From VRUE01 sp963718755 (GTDB taxonomy: Bacteria > Actinomycetota > Thermoleophilia > Solirubrobacterales > 70-9): a stretch of 64,000 nt of DNA. The first letter of the stretch is position 1, and each line of letters starts with the position of its first letter. The DNA lies in contig OY970376.1 of assembly GCA_963718755.1 (NCBI GenBank), positions 1,054,001 to 1,118,000 on the forward strand, written 5' to 3'. The notes under the pieces were generated by a model. It had not been told where the DNA came from, made no database searches, and saw only the letters and a program-made list of their open reading frames with translations. Below are positions 8,517 to 16,902 of the stretch, piece by piece. Both the position numbers and the translations under genes were made by a program.

Positions 8517-10535
8517 ATGAGTTCCAGCGAATCGAGACAGCGGCGGATCCGAACCGGCCTGCTGGCCCTGGCCACGGCCGCCATCACCGCGGTCACCGCC
8601 GCGCCGGCCGGCGCCGCTCCCGCTATGGGCACCGCCAAGATCGTGCTCAGCGGATCGCAGAGCGACGGCAAGCTCGGCAACCGGCAGGTCTCCCTGCCCG
8701 TAACCGATCTCGATCTGCTCGCGGAGGGCGCAAGCGCGAGCGCCCGCGGCACGCTGAAACTGCGCAACGGGAAACGCACCGCGCGGCTCCATCGCTTCGA
8801 GCTCGAGGCCGGCGGCAAAGAGACGGCAATCAGCGCCAAGCTCGGCAAAGCGCGACTCACCTTCTTCCGAGCCAGCGGCAACCTGACGATCGGCGAGGGC
8901 TCGGCGACGCTGCGCAACGCCAGGCTCTCCCTGACCGGCAAAGGTGCGGCGAAGCTGCGACAGCGGCTCGGACTGGAGGGGCTGAAAGCCGGCGAGACCG
9001 GCCGCTTCAGCCTCGACGCGAGCCTGGAGTCGAAGCCCTCGACGCCGGCGGCAACTCCCCCGGCAGCTCCCGCCGAGAAACCCGCGACCCCCTCGGTGAT
9101 CGATCCGTACGCGGCCCAGTGCGGGCTGCCGGCGACGAGCGAAGCGCAGGGCAACGTCACGCCCGCCGCACCCGCGCCCGCGCTCAGCGGCGCACCGAAC
9201 CTCTCCGAGGGCACGATCGGCTGGGGCTTCAAGCTGTCCTTCCGTGAATACGTCGCGACCATCGCCGGCGGCTCGGCAACCGCCCTCGCTCCGGCCACCC
9301 TGGTGCCCCCGCCCCCGGCGCCACCGCAGGTCGGCACCTTCGAGTTCCCTGCCAGCGCCGGCAAGTACCTCGCCAACACGACCGACCCGGGCGATGACCG
9401 GGCGGTGATCGACGGCGAGGGCGAGGTGGTGCTCTGCGCCCTCCACAAAGGCAAAGGCTTCCGCGTCACCCTCTCGAACCCGACCGTGATCATCGACGGT
9501 GGCGACTCCCGCCTGGTGGTCGACGTCGCGACCAACATGACCGGGGCGATCACCCCCGCGCAGCGGGTGGACGTCGTGACGATCGAGCCGGGCGACGCCG
9601 AGATCACCTACGCCGGCGGCCCCCGCACGGTCACCTGGGAGGGCATGTCAACCGAGCTGACCCAGGACGGTCTCGACGCACTGCAGCTCTGCAACCCGAA
9701 AGCGCCCAGTTGCGTCTACTCGGCCGGCGACGTGCTCGATCCGCTCACGGTTGAGATCGTCGAGCCATGGGGTCAGGCGGCCGCCTGCGACCTCTCCGGC
9801 ATCAGCCCGATGCCGGAACCGACGGTGACGCCGTCGTGGCCGGCGGCGCCCGCCGCGCCGGCGGGACTACCCAGCCTCACCAGCCCGTTGCCGGTGAGCT
9901 CGGGTGCGATCAACTGGGGCGTGCGCAACGCCCTGCGCGGCACTATCAATGGCACCGGTGAGTTCAACCTGCTCGGCGGCGCCACCAGCAGCCACTCGGT
10001 CAACCCGAAAGAAATGAGCGGCGCCGGCAAGTTCTTCACCTGGCCGGCCACCTCCGGGCAGTACGAGCCCGGCACGCCGGGGCGCCTGGTCCTGCATGCC
10101 AAAGGGACCGTCGGCCTCTGCCAGATCGAACCGATGCAGGCATACGGAACGGTGATCTCCGACCCGGCGCTCGTGCTCGACGGCGCCAACTCGCGCCTGG
10201 TCCTGAACGTCAGCACGCTGTTCAGGAACTCCTGGACGAGCTTCGGGCCGATCGACGCGGTCAGCCTCGACATCGCCAAAGTCACGGTCTCGACCGCACC
10301 GGGCCCGGGCGTCGACGAGGAAACGACCACCTGGACGTTCCCCGACCCAGGGGCGGACAACACTCCCGGCGGGACCGACGACAACAGCGACTCGGCCAAC
10401 AGCGCGGTCAAGATGGCGGCCCCGGGCACCAGTGGCTTCTGGCTGCTCGGCAACTTCGGGCCCACCTCGCCTTACCGCACGGTTGGCTCGGGGCTGAATC
10501 AGGTCAGCGTCTCGGTCGTACACGAGGCCGAGTAG
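8517..10535 (+). CDS. htaA: Secreted HtaA-domain heme-binding protein with two HtaA modules
   Basis: A 672-residue exported protein. ATG 8517 is preceded by AAGGAGG at a good distance and gives a signal peptide ending near PAGAA. A beta-rich N-terminal region (about 40-190) precedes a first HtaA module (about 231-358, starting GTIGWGFKLSFREYV) and a second (about 470-580, starting GAINWGVRNALRG). In corynebacterial HtaA domains a Tyr in the FRxY position ligates heme iron; Y245 fits this, but the second module has no Tyr there and may bind heme weakly or not at all. No sortase motif or C-terminal membrane helix is present, so it is probably released or held by other envelope proteins. Three bases separate it from the next gene. 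Confidence 0.88.
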   Translation: MSSSESRQRRIRTGLLALATAAITAVTAAPAGAAPAMGTAKIVLSGSQSDGKLGNRQVSLPVTDLDLLAEGASASARGTLKLRNGKRTARLHRFELEAGGKETAISAKLGKARLTFFRASGNLTIGEGSATLRNARLSLTGKGAAKLRQRLGLEGLKAGETGRFSLDASLESKPSTPAATPPAAPAEKPATPSVIDPYAAQCGLPATSEAQGNVTPAAPAPALSGAPNLSEGTIGWGFKLSFREYVATIAGGSATALAPATLVPPPPAPPQVGTFEFPASAGKYLANTTDPGDDRAVIDGEGEVVLCALHKGKGFRVTLSNPTVIIDGGDSRLVVDVATNMTGAITPAQRVDVVTIEPGDAEITYAGGPRTVTWEGMSTELTQDGLDALQLCNPKAPSCVYSAGDVLDPLTVEIVEPWGQAAACDLSGISPMPEPTVTPSWPAAPAAPAGLPSLTSPLPVSSGAINWGVRNALRGTINGTGEFNLLGGATSSHSVNPKEMSGAGKFFTWPATSGQYEPGTPGRLVLHAKGTVGLCQIEPMQAYGTVISDPALVLDGANSRLVLNVSTLFRNSWTSFGPIDAVSLDIAKVTVSTAPGPGVDEETTTWTFPDPGADNTPGGTDDNSDSANSAVKMAAPGTSGFWLLGNFGPTSPYRTVGSGLNQVSVSVVHEAE

Positions 10536-10538
10536 CGG

Positions 10539-11741
10539 ATGAGTCGCGCGGCGACAGCCCTACTCGGTGCGCTGGTCATGGTCATGGCCCTCGCCGCACC
10601 CGCCTCGACGGGTGCGGCGGAGCCGACCGGCAGCGCAACGCTGACGATCGCCGCCGGCAAGGCGCAGCTGCTCGCCAAGCGGGGAGTAGACGTCGAGGGC
10701 GTGCGCGGCGCCGACACGACGGGGCGGCAGACCCGGCTGCAGATCGAGGGCGGGACGATCGGCGCCGGGACCGCCGACCTCGCTCTCGACGGCGCTCTGC
10801 GCTTCCTCGCCGGTGAGGGAAAAGCCCGCCGCGTCGTGAGGCTGGCGGCACTGCGGGTCGGGCTCGGTCCCGACTCGACGCTCGCAGGCAGGCTGAACGG
10901 AGGCAAGCGCCGCGTCCTCTTCGACCTGGAGTCGCCAGCCGGCGGCTTGACCACTGACACAAGCAAGGGCCTGGCGCAGCTGCAGGGCGCCAGACTGGTC
11001 TGGCGGCGGGCGGCGGCGAGGGCGCTCGGCAAGAAGCTCGGAAGCCGGATCCCCCGCGGCCGGCTCGGCAAGGTCAGGGTCAGCGCCGCGACCATCACCC
11101 TCGGCAACGACGCCCTCACGCCCAAATCGGGGCCGCTCGGCGATGAACCCCCTCTCCTCCCCCGACCGGCGAGCGCCGTCGACGTGACCGGCGGCTCCCT
11201 CACCTGGTTCGTGCGGGACTCCTGGATCCGCTACGTCAACACGGAAGCATCCCCGGAAGCGCTCGAAGGGGCGGCCGCCGAGCCGGCGATCCAGGAGAAC
11301 GACCACCCGTGCCCGGACCGCCCCGCCGGAACCAACCCGACGCTCGTCTACTCGTACTCCTTCCCCTTCTCCAACGGTTGGTATGACGCGGCGAGCGGCG
11401 CCGCCGCGCTCTACTACGGCGGCGGCATCCGCTTCACCTACCCCAGCCGCGGCATCGACCTGGCGACCCGTAGCCCGGAGATCGAGATCAACGGCGATGG
11501 CTCGCGGGCGATCTTCCGCCTGCGCGGCGCCGGTGAGACGCCCTACCCGGACCGGCGCGCGCCGCTGCTCGACCTGGCGACCGCCGGGCCGCCAAGCGAA
11601 AGCTCCCCGTCCAGCTTCGCCTTCCCGGCGCCGCTCCGCGGAAAGCTGACCGCCGACGGCCAGAACGTGTTCGCCGGGTTCTACCCCCCACCCAACGACG
11701 GCTTCGGATGCCTCAGCGTCTCCTTCCAAACGGGCTCCTGA
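10539..11741 (+). CDS. Secreted single-HtaA-domain protein
   Basis: A 400-residue exported protein with a signal peptide (residues 1-~28) and the same kind of beta-rich N-terminal region seen in the preceding protein, followed by one HtaA-like module starting SLTWFVRDSWIRYVN. Y232 occupies the FRxY heme-ligand position. Two Cys near PCPDRPAG and GFGCLS could form a disulfide. No membrane anchor is visible. The arrangement of two consecutive HtaA proteins with different module numbers suggests heme being passed along, as proposed for HtaA/HtaB in corynebacteria. The next gene starts 34 bp before this stop. Confidence 0.8.
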   Translation: MSRAATALLGALVMVMALAAPASTGAAEPTGSATLTIAAGKAQLLAKRGVDVEGVRGADTTGRQTRLQIEGGTIGAGTADLALDGALRFLAGEGKARRVVRLAALRVGLGPDSTLAGRLNGGKRRVLFDLESPAGGLTTDTSKGLAQLQGARLVWRRAAARALGKKLGSRIPRGRLGKVRVSAATITLGNDALTPKSGPLGDEPPLLPRPASAVDVTGGSLTWFVRDSWIRYVNTEASPEALEGAAAEPAIQENDHPCPDRPAGTNPTLVYSYSFPFSNGWYDAASGAAALYYGGGIRFTYPSRGIDLATRSPEIEINGDGSRAIFRLRGAGETPYPDRRAPLLDLATAGPPSESSPSSFAFPAPLRGKLTADGQNVFAGFYPPPNDGFGCLSVSFQTGS

Positions 11742-12877
11742 CCGCGGCCGTCACCGCCCTGCTGCTCGGCTCGCCCTGGGTCAGCTCGGCAGGCGCCGAT
11801 GCCGCCCAGGTCACCGTCGTCTCCCCGGGAGGCTCCCAGCAGACTCTCTCCCTGGACGCGCTCGGCAGCGGCGACGTTGTCTCGCGGACCTACGCACTGC
11901 ACTCAGCCGAGGGCGAGAGCACCGTGACCATCAGCGGCTTCTCGCCGTCGGCCATTCTCGACGCGGCCGGCGCCAACCCGTACGGCTTCTCCTACCTCGA
12001 GGTGCAGCGTGCAGCGGGTGGCTCGGTCCTGCTCAGCCGGGACCAGGCGCTCGACCCGGGCGCCTTCCCCGAGGGTCCGCCGGTGATCTACGCAACCACC
12101 ACAGGCACCGGCTTCCTCCGCCCCAGCACTGGCAGCGGCGACCTCAACGCGACCGACTCCTTCGAGGCGCCGCAGGGAATCACCCTGGTCCTCCGTAACG
12201 GCTCGCCTCTACAGGTCAGGGCAGAGGCCTCGACCCTGCGGACGCGCCCGTGGAAACCAGTGACCTTCAACGCGATCGTCGAGCAGTCCGGCGCCGGCGA
12301 GCAGCTCATCTACTCCTGGTACTTCGATGACGGCACCTCCTCGACCGGGGCGCGCACCCGCCACCGCTTCTCCAAGCCCGGCAACTACGACGTGGTCGTT
12401 GGCGTGACGACGCCCGGCGACGACGCCGGCGCCTCGGCGGTGGTGACGGTCCAGGTCGGCCCGCCGCTGGTGGGCCCCGACCGCAAGGGCGGCGGTCGCA
12501 GTGAGGAGGCGGAGGCACCCGATCACGGCGCCGCGACCGGCGGCGGTCAGGCACCGGGCGCCGGTGACTCCGCAGACGCACCGGCGAGCGCCCCGGCAAA
12601 GCCGAGCGATGACCGGCAGCGACAGAGCCAGCCAAGGCAATCGGCGGATGGCGAGCGGATCAGCGGCCTGCTGTTGAGCAACACGACGGCGCCCGAGCCG
12701 TCCTCAGCCGTGGCCGCTCGCAAGGGAAAGGTCAGCGAGGGAGGCGGCGGTGCGGGCCTCCCCGGCGCCGCGCTCGGCCTTCTGGCAACCGGCGCGCTGC
12801 TCGGCCTCGGTGCTCTCACCGAGGCGCGTGGTTCCTTATTAGCCCTATTCGTGAATAAGGAACCACGGGTCCGATGA
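11708..12877 (+). CDS. PKD-domain protein with C-terminal membrane anchor (possible TonB-like linker protein)
   Basis: A 389-residue envelope protein. It has a signal peptide (to about residue 32), an uncharacterised N-terminal domain (about 33-165), a PKD domain (about 170-258, with YSWYFDDG and HRFSKPGNYDVVV), a low-complexity Pro/Ala/Ser/Gln-rich linker (about 260-345) and one hydrophobic segment (about 353-372) near the C-terminus. The topology implies an outward-facing PKD domain held by the linker to the membrane. The linker length, single anchor and the ExbB-like gene that overlaps by 4 bp make a TonB-like role plausible, with the orientation reversed; this is inference. The last ~17 residues are encoded by a hairpin (12827-12867). 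Confidence 0.75.
   Translation: MPQRLLPNGLLTAAVTALLLGSPWVSSAGADAAQVTVVSPGGSQQTLSLDALGSGDVVSRTYALHSAEGESTVTISGFSPSAILDAAGANPYGFSYLEVQRAAGGSVLLSRDQALDPGAFPEGPPVIYATTTGTGFLRPSTGSGDLNATDSFEAPQGITLVLRNGSPLQVRAEASTLRTRPWKPVTFNAIVEQSGAGEQLIYSWYFDDGTSSTGARTRHRFSKPGNYDVVVGVTTPGDDAGASAVVTVQVGPPLVGPDRKGGGRSEEAEAPDHGAATGGGQAPGAGDSADAPASAPAKPSDDRQRQSQPRQSADGERISGLLLSNTTAPEPSSAVAARKGKVSEGGGGAGLPGAALGLLATGALLGLGALTEARGSLLALFVNKEPRVR
12827..12867. repeat. Perfect hairpin at the PKD/exbB-like gene junction
   Basis: Arms 12827-12840 and 12854-12867 are perfectly complementary over 14 bp with a 13-base AT-rich loop. It is coding for the end of the PKD protein and ends 6 bp before the next ATG. An alternative small hairpin (TATTC-GT-GAATA) shares part of the 3' arm, so two mutually exclusive mRNA folds are possible. 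It could set the ratio of PKD protein to channel protein. Confidence 0.8.
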
Positions 12878-13539
12878 GCGTCGAGCAGATCCTCTTCGAC
12901 GTCTCCGAGGCGCTGCGCGTCCCGGTCCTGATCCTCGCCCTGGCGGCGCTTGCAGTAGTCGTCGTCGAAGCGGGGGCGCTGCTGGCCGAGCTGCGCCGTC
13001 GCCGCGGGCGCAGCATCTGGGCGCTCGACAACGCGATCGCCGAGTGCCAGGGTCGCCTCGCCGCGGGCCAGCGCGAGGAGGCTCTGGTGGCCCTCCTGCC
13101 GGTTGCCCGCAACCGGACGATGGAGGAGGCGCTCGGCGGCGTGCTCGAGCAGGTCGGCCGACCCGACGCCGAAATCCGCATCGCCAAGCACCTCGCCGAG
13201 TACGACTACCGCTCTCTGCACCGCCTCGAGCGCAGCCGCATCCTCGTCCGCATGGGGCCGGCGCTGGGACTGATGGGGACGCTGATCCCACTCTCCCCGG
13301 CCCTGGCCGGGCTTGCCGACGGCGACGTCGCGACGCTCACCGAGAACCTCCGCATCGCCTTCGGCGTAACCGTCGTCGGCCTGCTTGTCGGCGCGATCGC
13401 CTTCGCGATCTCGCTGATCCGCGATCGCCTCTACGCCCAGGACTACTCCGACGTCGAGTACATAGCCGCCAGCCTCATCGCCCCGAGCGGCAACGGCATC
13501 CCGGCGGCCCAGCACAGCCACTGGGCGGTGGCGCCGTGA
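12874..13539 (+). CDS. MotA/TolQ/ExbB-family proton channel protein
   Basis: A 221-residue inner-membrane protein with one N-terminal membrane segment (about 16-40), a cytoplasmic region, and two more segments (about 128-150 and 163-187). The conserved core RMGPALGLMGTLIPL matches the family signature around the second segment. In characterised systems such proteins use the proton gradient to drive TonB, TolA or flagellar stators. ATG 12874 overlaps the upstream stop (ATGA), and the next gene overlaps by 4 bp (GTGA), indicating coupled translation with both the PKD protein and DUF2149. Confidence 0.88.
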   Translation: MSVEQILFDVSEALRVPVLILALAALAVVVVEAGALLAELRRRRGRSIWALDNAIAECQGRLAAGQREEALVALLPVARNRTMEEALGGVLEQVGRPDAEIRIAKHLAEYDYRSLHRLERSRILVRMGPALGLMGTLIPLSPALAGLADGDVATLTENLRIAFGVTVVGLLVGAIAFAISLIRDRLYAQDYSDVEYIAASLIAPSGNGIPAAQHSHWAVAP

Positions 13540-13868
13540 AGGTCACCCCCCGCGCCCGCAGCCGCGACGACCGCGCCGGCGACCCCCTGGACGGCCTGGT
13601 CAACCTCTTCGACCTGGGCATAGTCCTCTCCGTGGCCTTCCTACTAGCCGCCCTCTCCTCGCTGGACCTGACCAACGCCCTGACCGCGAAGTCGAAAGCG
13701 GAGCAGGCAACCCGCCCAGTAGACGCAGTGGTCAAGAAGAAAGACCAGCAAGTCAAGGAAGTGCAGCTAAAACCAGGAGAGCGGGTCGTGGGCAGAGGCG
13801 AGCCGATCGGCACCGTCTATCGCCTCAGCGACGGCCGCACGGTGATCGTGCGCAGAGATCGCCCCTAG
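13536..13868 (+). CDS. DUF2149 protein, ExbD-like partner of the channel
   Basis: A 110-residue protein beginning at GTG 13536. It has a short cytoplasmic N-terminus, one membrane segment (about 21-45) and an outer tail ending PIGTVYRLSDGRTVIVRRD. D26 in GLVNLFDLGIVLSVAFLL sits at the start of the membrane segment, just as the proton-carrying Asp of ExbD/TolR does in PFVDVMLVLL. DUF2149 proteins are known neighbours of MotA/TolQ/ExbB-like genes; the ExbD-like role is inferred from topology, the Asp and the 4-bp overlap. It ends the heme locus. Confidence 0.8.
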   Translation: MKVTPRARSRDDRAGDPLDGLVNLFDLGIVLSVAFLLAALSSLDLTNALTAKSKAEQATRPVDAVVKKKDQQVKEVQLKPGERVVGRGEPIGTVYRLSDGRTVIVRRDRP

Positions 13869-13961
13869 CGGCGAATCTGTTCGGCTGAGGCAGAATCGAT
13901 TGAGTCGAACAAATTCATATTTAACGTTGTAAATTCGTACTTTGAGTTTAAGATTGCACGG
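13869..13961. other. AT-rich leader before the AAA/DUF4143 gene
   Basis: The 93 bp between the heme locus and the next gene are strikingly AT-rich from about 13905 to 13957 (runs such as AATTCATATTTAACG and GTAAATTCGTACTTTG), unlike the rest of the window. It probably contains the promoter of the ATPase gene and may mark the edge of acquired DNA. No clear -35/-10 pair with normal spacing was found. Confidence 0.6.
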
Positions 13962-15122
13962 ATGATACAGCGGAGAGCCGCGCAAGAAATAGCCTCTCGA
14001 CTGCAGCACATGCCGGCCGTGGCCTTGTTCGGGCCGCGCCAGGTCGGCAAGACCACCTTGGCGATCGAGATCGCCAAGGGGAGCCCGTCGATCTACCTGG
14101 ACCTCGAATCCGCAGAGGACGTGTCGCGGGTGGAACAGCCGCTGCCCTACCTGAACGATCACGCCGACGAGCTCGTGGTCCTGGACGAGATACACCGACT
14201 GCCGGGCCTGTTCGGACCGCTGCGCGGAGTGATCGACGCCGGCCGCAGGGAAGGCAAAGCGACGGGGCGCTTCCTTCTCCTGGGCTCAGCCGGACTGGAC
14301 CTGCTCGCTCAGTCGGGTGAGACGCTTGCCGGCCGGATCTCGATCGTCGAGTTGGGGGCCTTCGACCTGACGGAGATCGGCGCAAACCGTCTCGACCATC
14401 TCTGGGTGAGAGGAGGATTTCCCGACAGCCTCCTCGCTCCGGACGACGAAATCAGCTTGGCCTGGCGGACGGACTTCATCCGCACCTACCTCGAGCGTGA
14501 CATCCCGCAGTTCGGACGACGCGTCCCGGCCGAGAGACTGCGGCGACTGTGGACGATGCTCGCTCACAGCCAGGGAGGCATGCTGAACGTGTCGCAGCTA
14601 GCCCGCAATCTCGAAGTGAGCGGCAGGACCGTCACGCATTACGTCGACCTCCTGGTCGACCTCTTGCTGGTGCGACGTCTCTCACCGCGTCATGCCAACG
14701 TCGGCAAGCGCTTGGTCCGCTCGCCCAAGGTCTACATCCGAGACAGCGGCTTGGTGCACGCCCTTTTGGGCATCGAGGACAAGGAGGCGCTCGTGGGACA
14801 TCCCGTCGTCGGCGCGAGCTGGGAGGGGATGGCAATCGAGAACCTGCTCGCCGTCCTGGGGGACAAGGCCCTGCCCAGCTTCTACCGCACCGCCCGTGGC
14901 GCCGAGGTCGACCTCGTGCTCGACTGGCCGGAGGGGCGGGTCTGGGCGATCGAGATCAAGCGCACTTTGGCCCCCAAGATCGGACGGGGCATGCGCTCCG
15001 CGCTAGAGGATCTGCAGCCCGAGCGCAGCTTCGTCGTCTATGCCGGCGAGGAGCGCTTCCGCCTCGCCGAGAACATCGAGGCGATCGGTCTGGCGGAGCT
15101 GCTCGCGGAGCTAAGCGACTAA
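13962..15122 (+). CDS. AAA-family ATPase with DUF4143 domain
   Basis: A 386-residue protein of the widespread ATPase/DUF4143 family. The P-loop GPRQVGKTT is at about residues 24-32, Walker B is LVVLDEIH, and a sensor-like LLLGSAGLDLL follows. The C-terminal DUF4143 part contains a winged-helix-like region and a nuclease-like fold with EVDLVLDWPEGRVWAIEIK, whose D...E-x-K pattern resembles restriction-endonuclease cores. The cellular role of the family is unknown; members are often single, mobile and scattered. The AT-rich upstream DNA supports transfer. The end overlaps the convergent NHL gene by 4 bp. Confidence 0.85.
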   Translation: MIQRRAAQEIASRLQHMPAVALFGPRQVGKTTLAIEIAKGSPSIYLDLESAEDVSRVEQPLPYLNDHADELVVLDEIHRLPGLFGPLRGVIDAGRREGKATGRFLLLGSAGLDLLAQSGETLAGRISIVELGAFDLTEIGANRLDHLWVRGGFPDSLLAPDDEISLAWRTDFIRTYLERDIPQFGRRVPAERLRRLWTMLAHSQGGMLNVSQLARNLEVSGRTVTHYVDLLVDLLLVRRLSPRHANVGKRLVRSPKVYIRDSGLVHALLGIEDKEALVGHPVVGASWEGMAIENLLAVLGDKALPSFYRTARGAEVDLVLDWPEGRVWAIEIKRTLAPKIGRGMRSALEDLQPERSFVVYAGEERFRLAENIEAIGLAELLAELSD

Positions 15123-16738
15123 CGGCGACGCCTGAGCACGATCACTTTTTCGATCGTCCGCGGCTCCCCGCCGACCGGCCGGAAGGTCACCTCTACCCGG
15201 ATCCGCCCCTTGCCGTGCCGCTTGACGAAGCGCTTCAGCCTCACCTTGGGCTTGACCGGCAGGCGAACGAGCTTGGCCCGTGGCGCTCCCCGCGACAGCC
15301 GGCGCACTCCTCGTCCTTTGAGGAGCACCCTGCCCGGGCCTGGGACTTTGACGAAGAGGACGGCCGTGCCGTTCCCGCGGTTCAGCTTCAGCCCGTTGAA
15401 GCGGATCCTGTTGGAGACTCTGGCGACGGGAAGCAGGGACACCTTTACCGAAGCCGGCGCCGCATCCGTGCAGGGCGGCAGGGCGGTGCCAGGCTCGCCG
15501 AAGCGCTCAACCCGGGCGAAGCCGGCGAGCTCCTCGGTTACGTAGAGGGCTCCGCGGCAGTCGACTGCGAGACCTTGGGGCTCCGGCGTCGCGCCGGGAA
15601 TCGTCCCGGCCACTACACCCTGCTGGCATCCGCTGGCCAAGGTGCAGATCTGGAAGGCTGCCGCCCCGGTGTCGACCCCCTCGCCGAAGGCGCGAATGAA
15701 GTCGCCGTTGACCGTGAACTCGCTGACGCGGTTGGTGGGTTGCTCAGCGACGAAGAGGGTCCCGGCGGGGCCGGCAATGATTCCGCTGGGGTTCCACAGG
15801 GCGCCCGCAACGACCCCCGCCACGGACCCTTCAGCACCTGCTTTGCAACCGGTAACGACGGTGCAGACGTCGCCTCCGCCGGTGCTCACGCCTTTGCCGA
15901 AGGCGCGTACGAAAGCGCCGGCGGGAGAGAAGACGCTGATGCGATTGTTGGCGCTGTCTGCGACGAAGATCTGGTCGCCCGCCCCGACAGCGACGGAGAG
16001 TGGAAGCCGGATCATGCCGGCGTCGGGGCCCACTAGGGCTCCTTGGCATGCGGTCGTGCAGACATTGGGATTGCCGGGGCCGGTGTTCACGCCTTTGCCG
16101 AAGGCCCGGATGAAGGTGCCGTCGGGGGCGAACACGTCGATACGCCCGTTGCCGTAGTCGGAGACGTAGAGAGCCCCGGAGTCAGCAGCGATCCCCGTCG
16201 GTCTGTCCATCGCGCCGGCCACGCCGATCGAGTCGCCCGGCTCACATTCGGTCGTGCAGACATCGCCTCCACCAGGATTCACGCCTTTGCCAAAGGCGCG
16301 GAGAAAGGCGCCATCAGGTGAGAAGACGTCGATGCGGTTGTTGACTTTGTCGGCGACGAAGAGGTTGCCTTCAGGACCAAAAGCCACGCCTTGGGGTTGG
16401 TTCATCGCGCCGGCGCCTTCTCCATCCAAGCCTTCCTGGCAGCTGGTCGTGCACACGTCGCCCCCACCGGGATTCACGTCCTCGCCAAACGCACGAACGA
16501 AGGCCCCATCAGGAGCAAAGACATCGATACGAAAATTGCCGACGTCCGCAACGTAAGCGGACCCATCCGCCCCAATCGCAATCCCCCGCATCCCTTCGAT
16601 CTCCCCAGCCGCCCCCGCCCCGAACGTGCCAAAGCCAGAAAGCGGCCCAAACGCCATCGCGCTCCCAGGGAAAGCCAGCGCTCCCAGGACAGCTACCGCA
16701 AGAAGCGCGGCTCGAATTCCCCTGCTCACCTGCCGCAC
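15119..16738 (-). CDS. Secreted NHL-repeat beta-propeller protein with Cys-containing loops
   Basis: A 539-residue exported protein: signal peptide (AALLAVAVLGALAFPGSAMA), then at least five NHL repeats of the pattern GIAxGxDGxLYVADxxNxRIDVF followed by FIRAFGKGV. Each repeat carries an inserted loop of 25-35 residues with two Cys (for example GGGDVCTTECEPG), probably one disulfide per blade. The C-terminal ~100 residues are basic and beta-rich. Function is likely extracellular binding; the ligand is unknown. The GTG at 16738 gives this length, but a promoter whose -10 overlaps it (16737-16764) points to GTG 16729 as a leaderless start. Confidence 0.8.
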   Translation of the reverse strand: MRQVSRGIRAALLAVAVLGALAFPGSAMAFGPLSGFGTFGAGAAGEIEGMRGIAIGADGSAYVADVGNFRIDVFAPDGAFVRAFGEDVNPGGGDVCTTSCQEGLDGEGAGAMNQPQGVAFGPEGNLFVADKVNNRIDVFSPDGAFLRAFGKGVNPGGGDVCTTECEPGDSIGVAGAMDRPTGIAADSGALYVSDYGNGRIDVFAPDGTFIRAFGKGVNTGPGNPNVCTTACQGALVGPDAGMIRLPLSVAVGAGDQIFVADSANNRISVFSPAGAFVRAFGKGVSTGGGDVCTVVTGCKAGAEGSVAGVVAGALWNPSGIIAGPAGTLFVAEQPTNRVSEFTVNGDFIRAFGEGVDTGAAAFQICTLASGCQQGVVAGTIPGATPEPQGLAVDCRGALYVTEELAGFARVERFGEPGTALPPCTDAAPASVKVSLLPVARVSNRIRFNGLKLNRGNGTAVLFVKVPGPGRVLLKGRGVRRLSRGAPRAKLVRLPVKPKVRLKRFVKRHGKGRIRVEVTFRPVGGEPRTIEKVIVLRRRR

Positions 16739-16764
16739 ATTAGGGAATCGCCTGAATACGTCAA
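16737..16764 (-). promoter_or_regulatory. Candidate promoter of the NHL gene
   Basis: Reading the minus strand, TTGACG (16764-16759) and TAATGT (16742-16737) are separated by 16 bp. Transcription would begin near 16730, almost exactly at GTG 16729, so the mRNA would be leaderless and the protein 3 residues shorter than the longest frame. Confidence 0.45.
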
Positions 16765-16780
16765 GGGAGACGGACTCATA

Positions 16781-16887
16781 AGGAGGGGGCAGGGTGCCCC
16801 TCCTCCGGAACTTGTGAGCCGCAATGCCTCGATCCCTATGGAAAGTGCGGGCGCGGGTTCCGGCGGAGGGGCACCCTGCCCCCTCCT
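16781..16887. repeat. Long inverted repeat B between NHL and cysC
   Basis: Arms 16781-16811 and 16857-16887 pair over 31 positions with one mismatch (the outer 23 perfect), enclosing 45 bp. The outer arm resembles that of the repeat at 2178-2297. It lies between the NHL promoter and the cysC stop, both genes on the minus strand, so it could end the sulfate-assimilation transcript (a T-run is missing). Confidence 0.8.
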
Positions 16888-16902
16888 ACCGAAGCCCCGT
16901 CC

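Noticed and set aside
14549..16036. Plus-strand open frame over the end of the AAA gene and opposite the NHL gene
   Set aside because: It overlaps two genes with clear motifs; its sequence is a frame-shifted echo of DUF4143 followed by antisense NHL repeats.
15600..16560. Regularly spaced DNA repeats resembling a CRISPR array
   Set aside because: They encode NHL repeats in frame, vary between copies and are about 150-200 bp apart.
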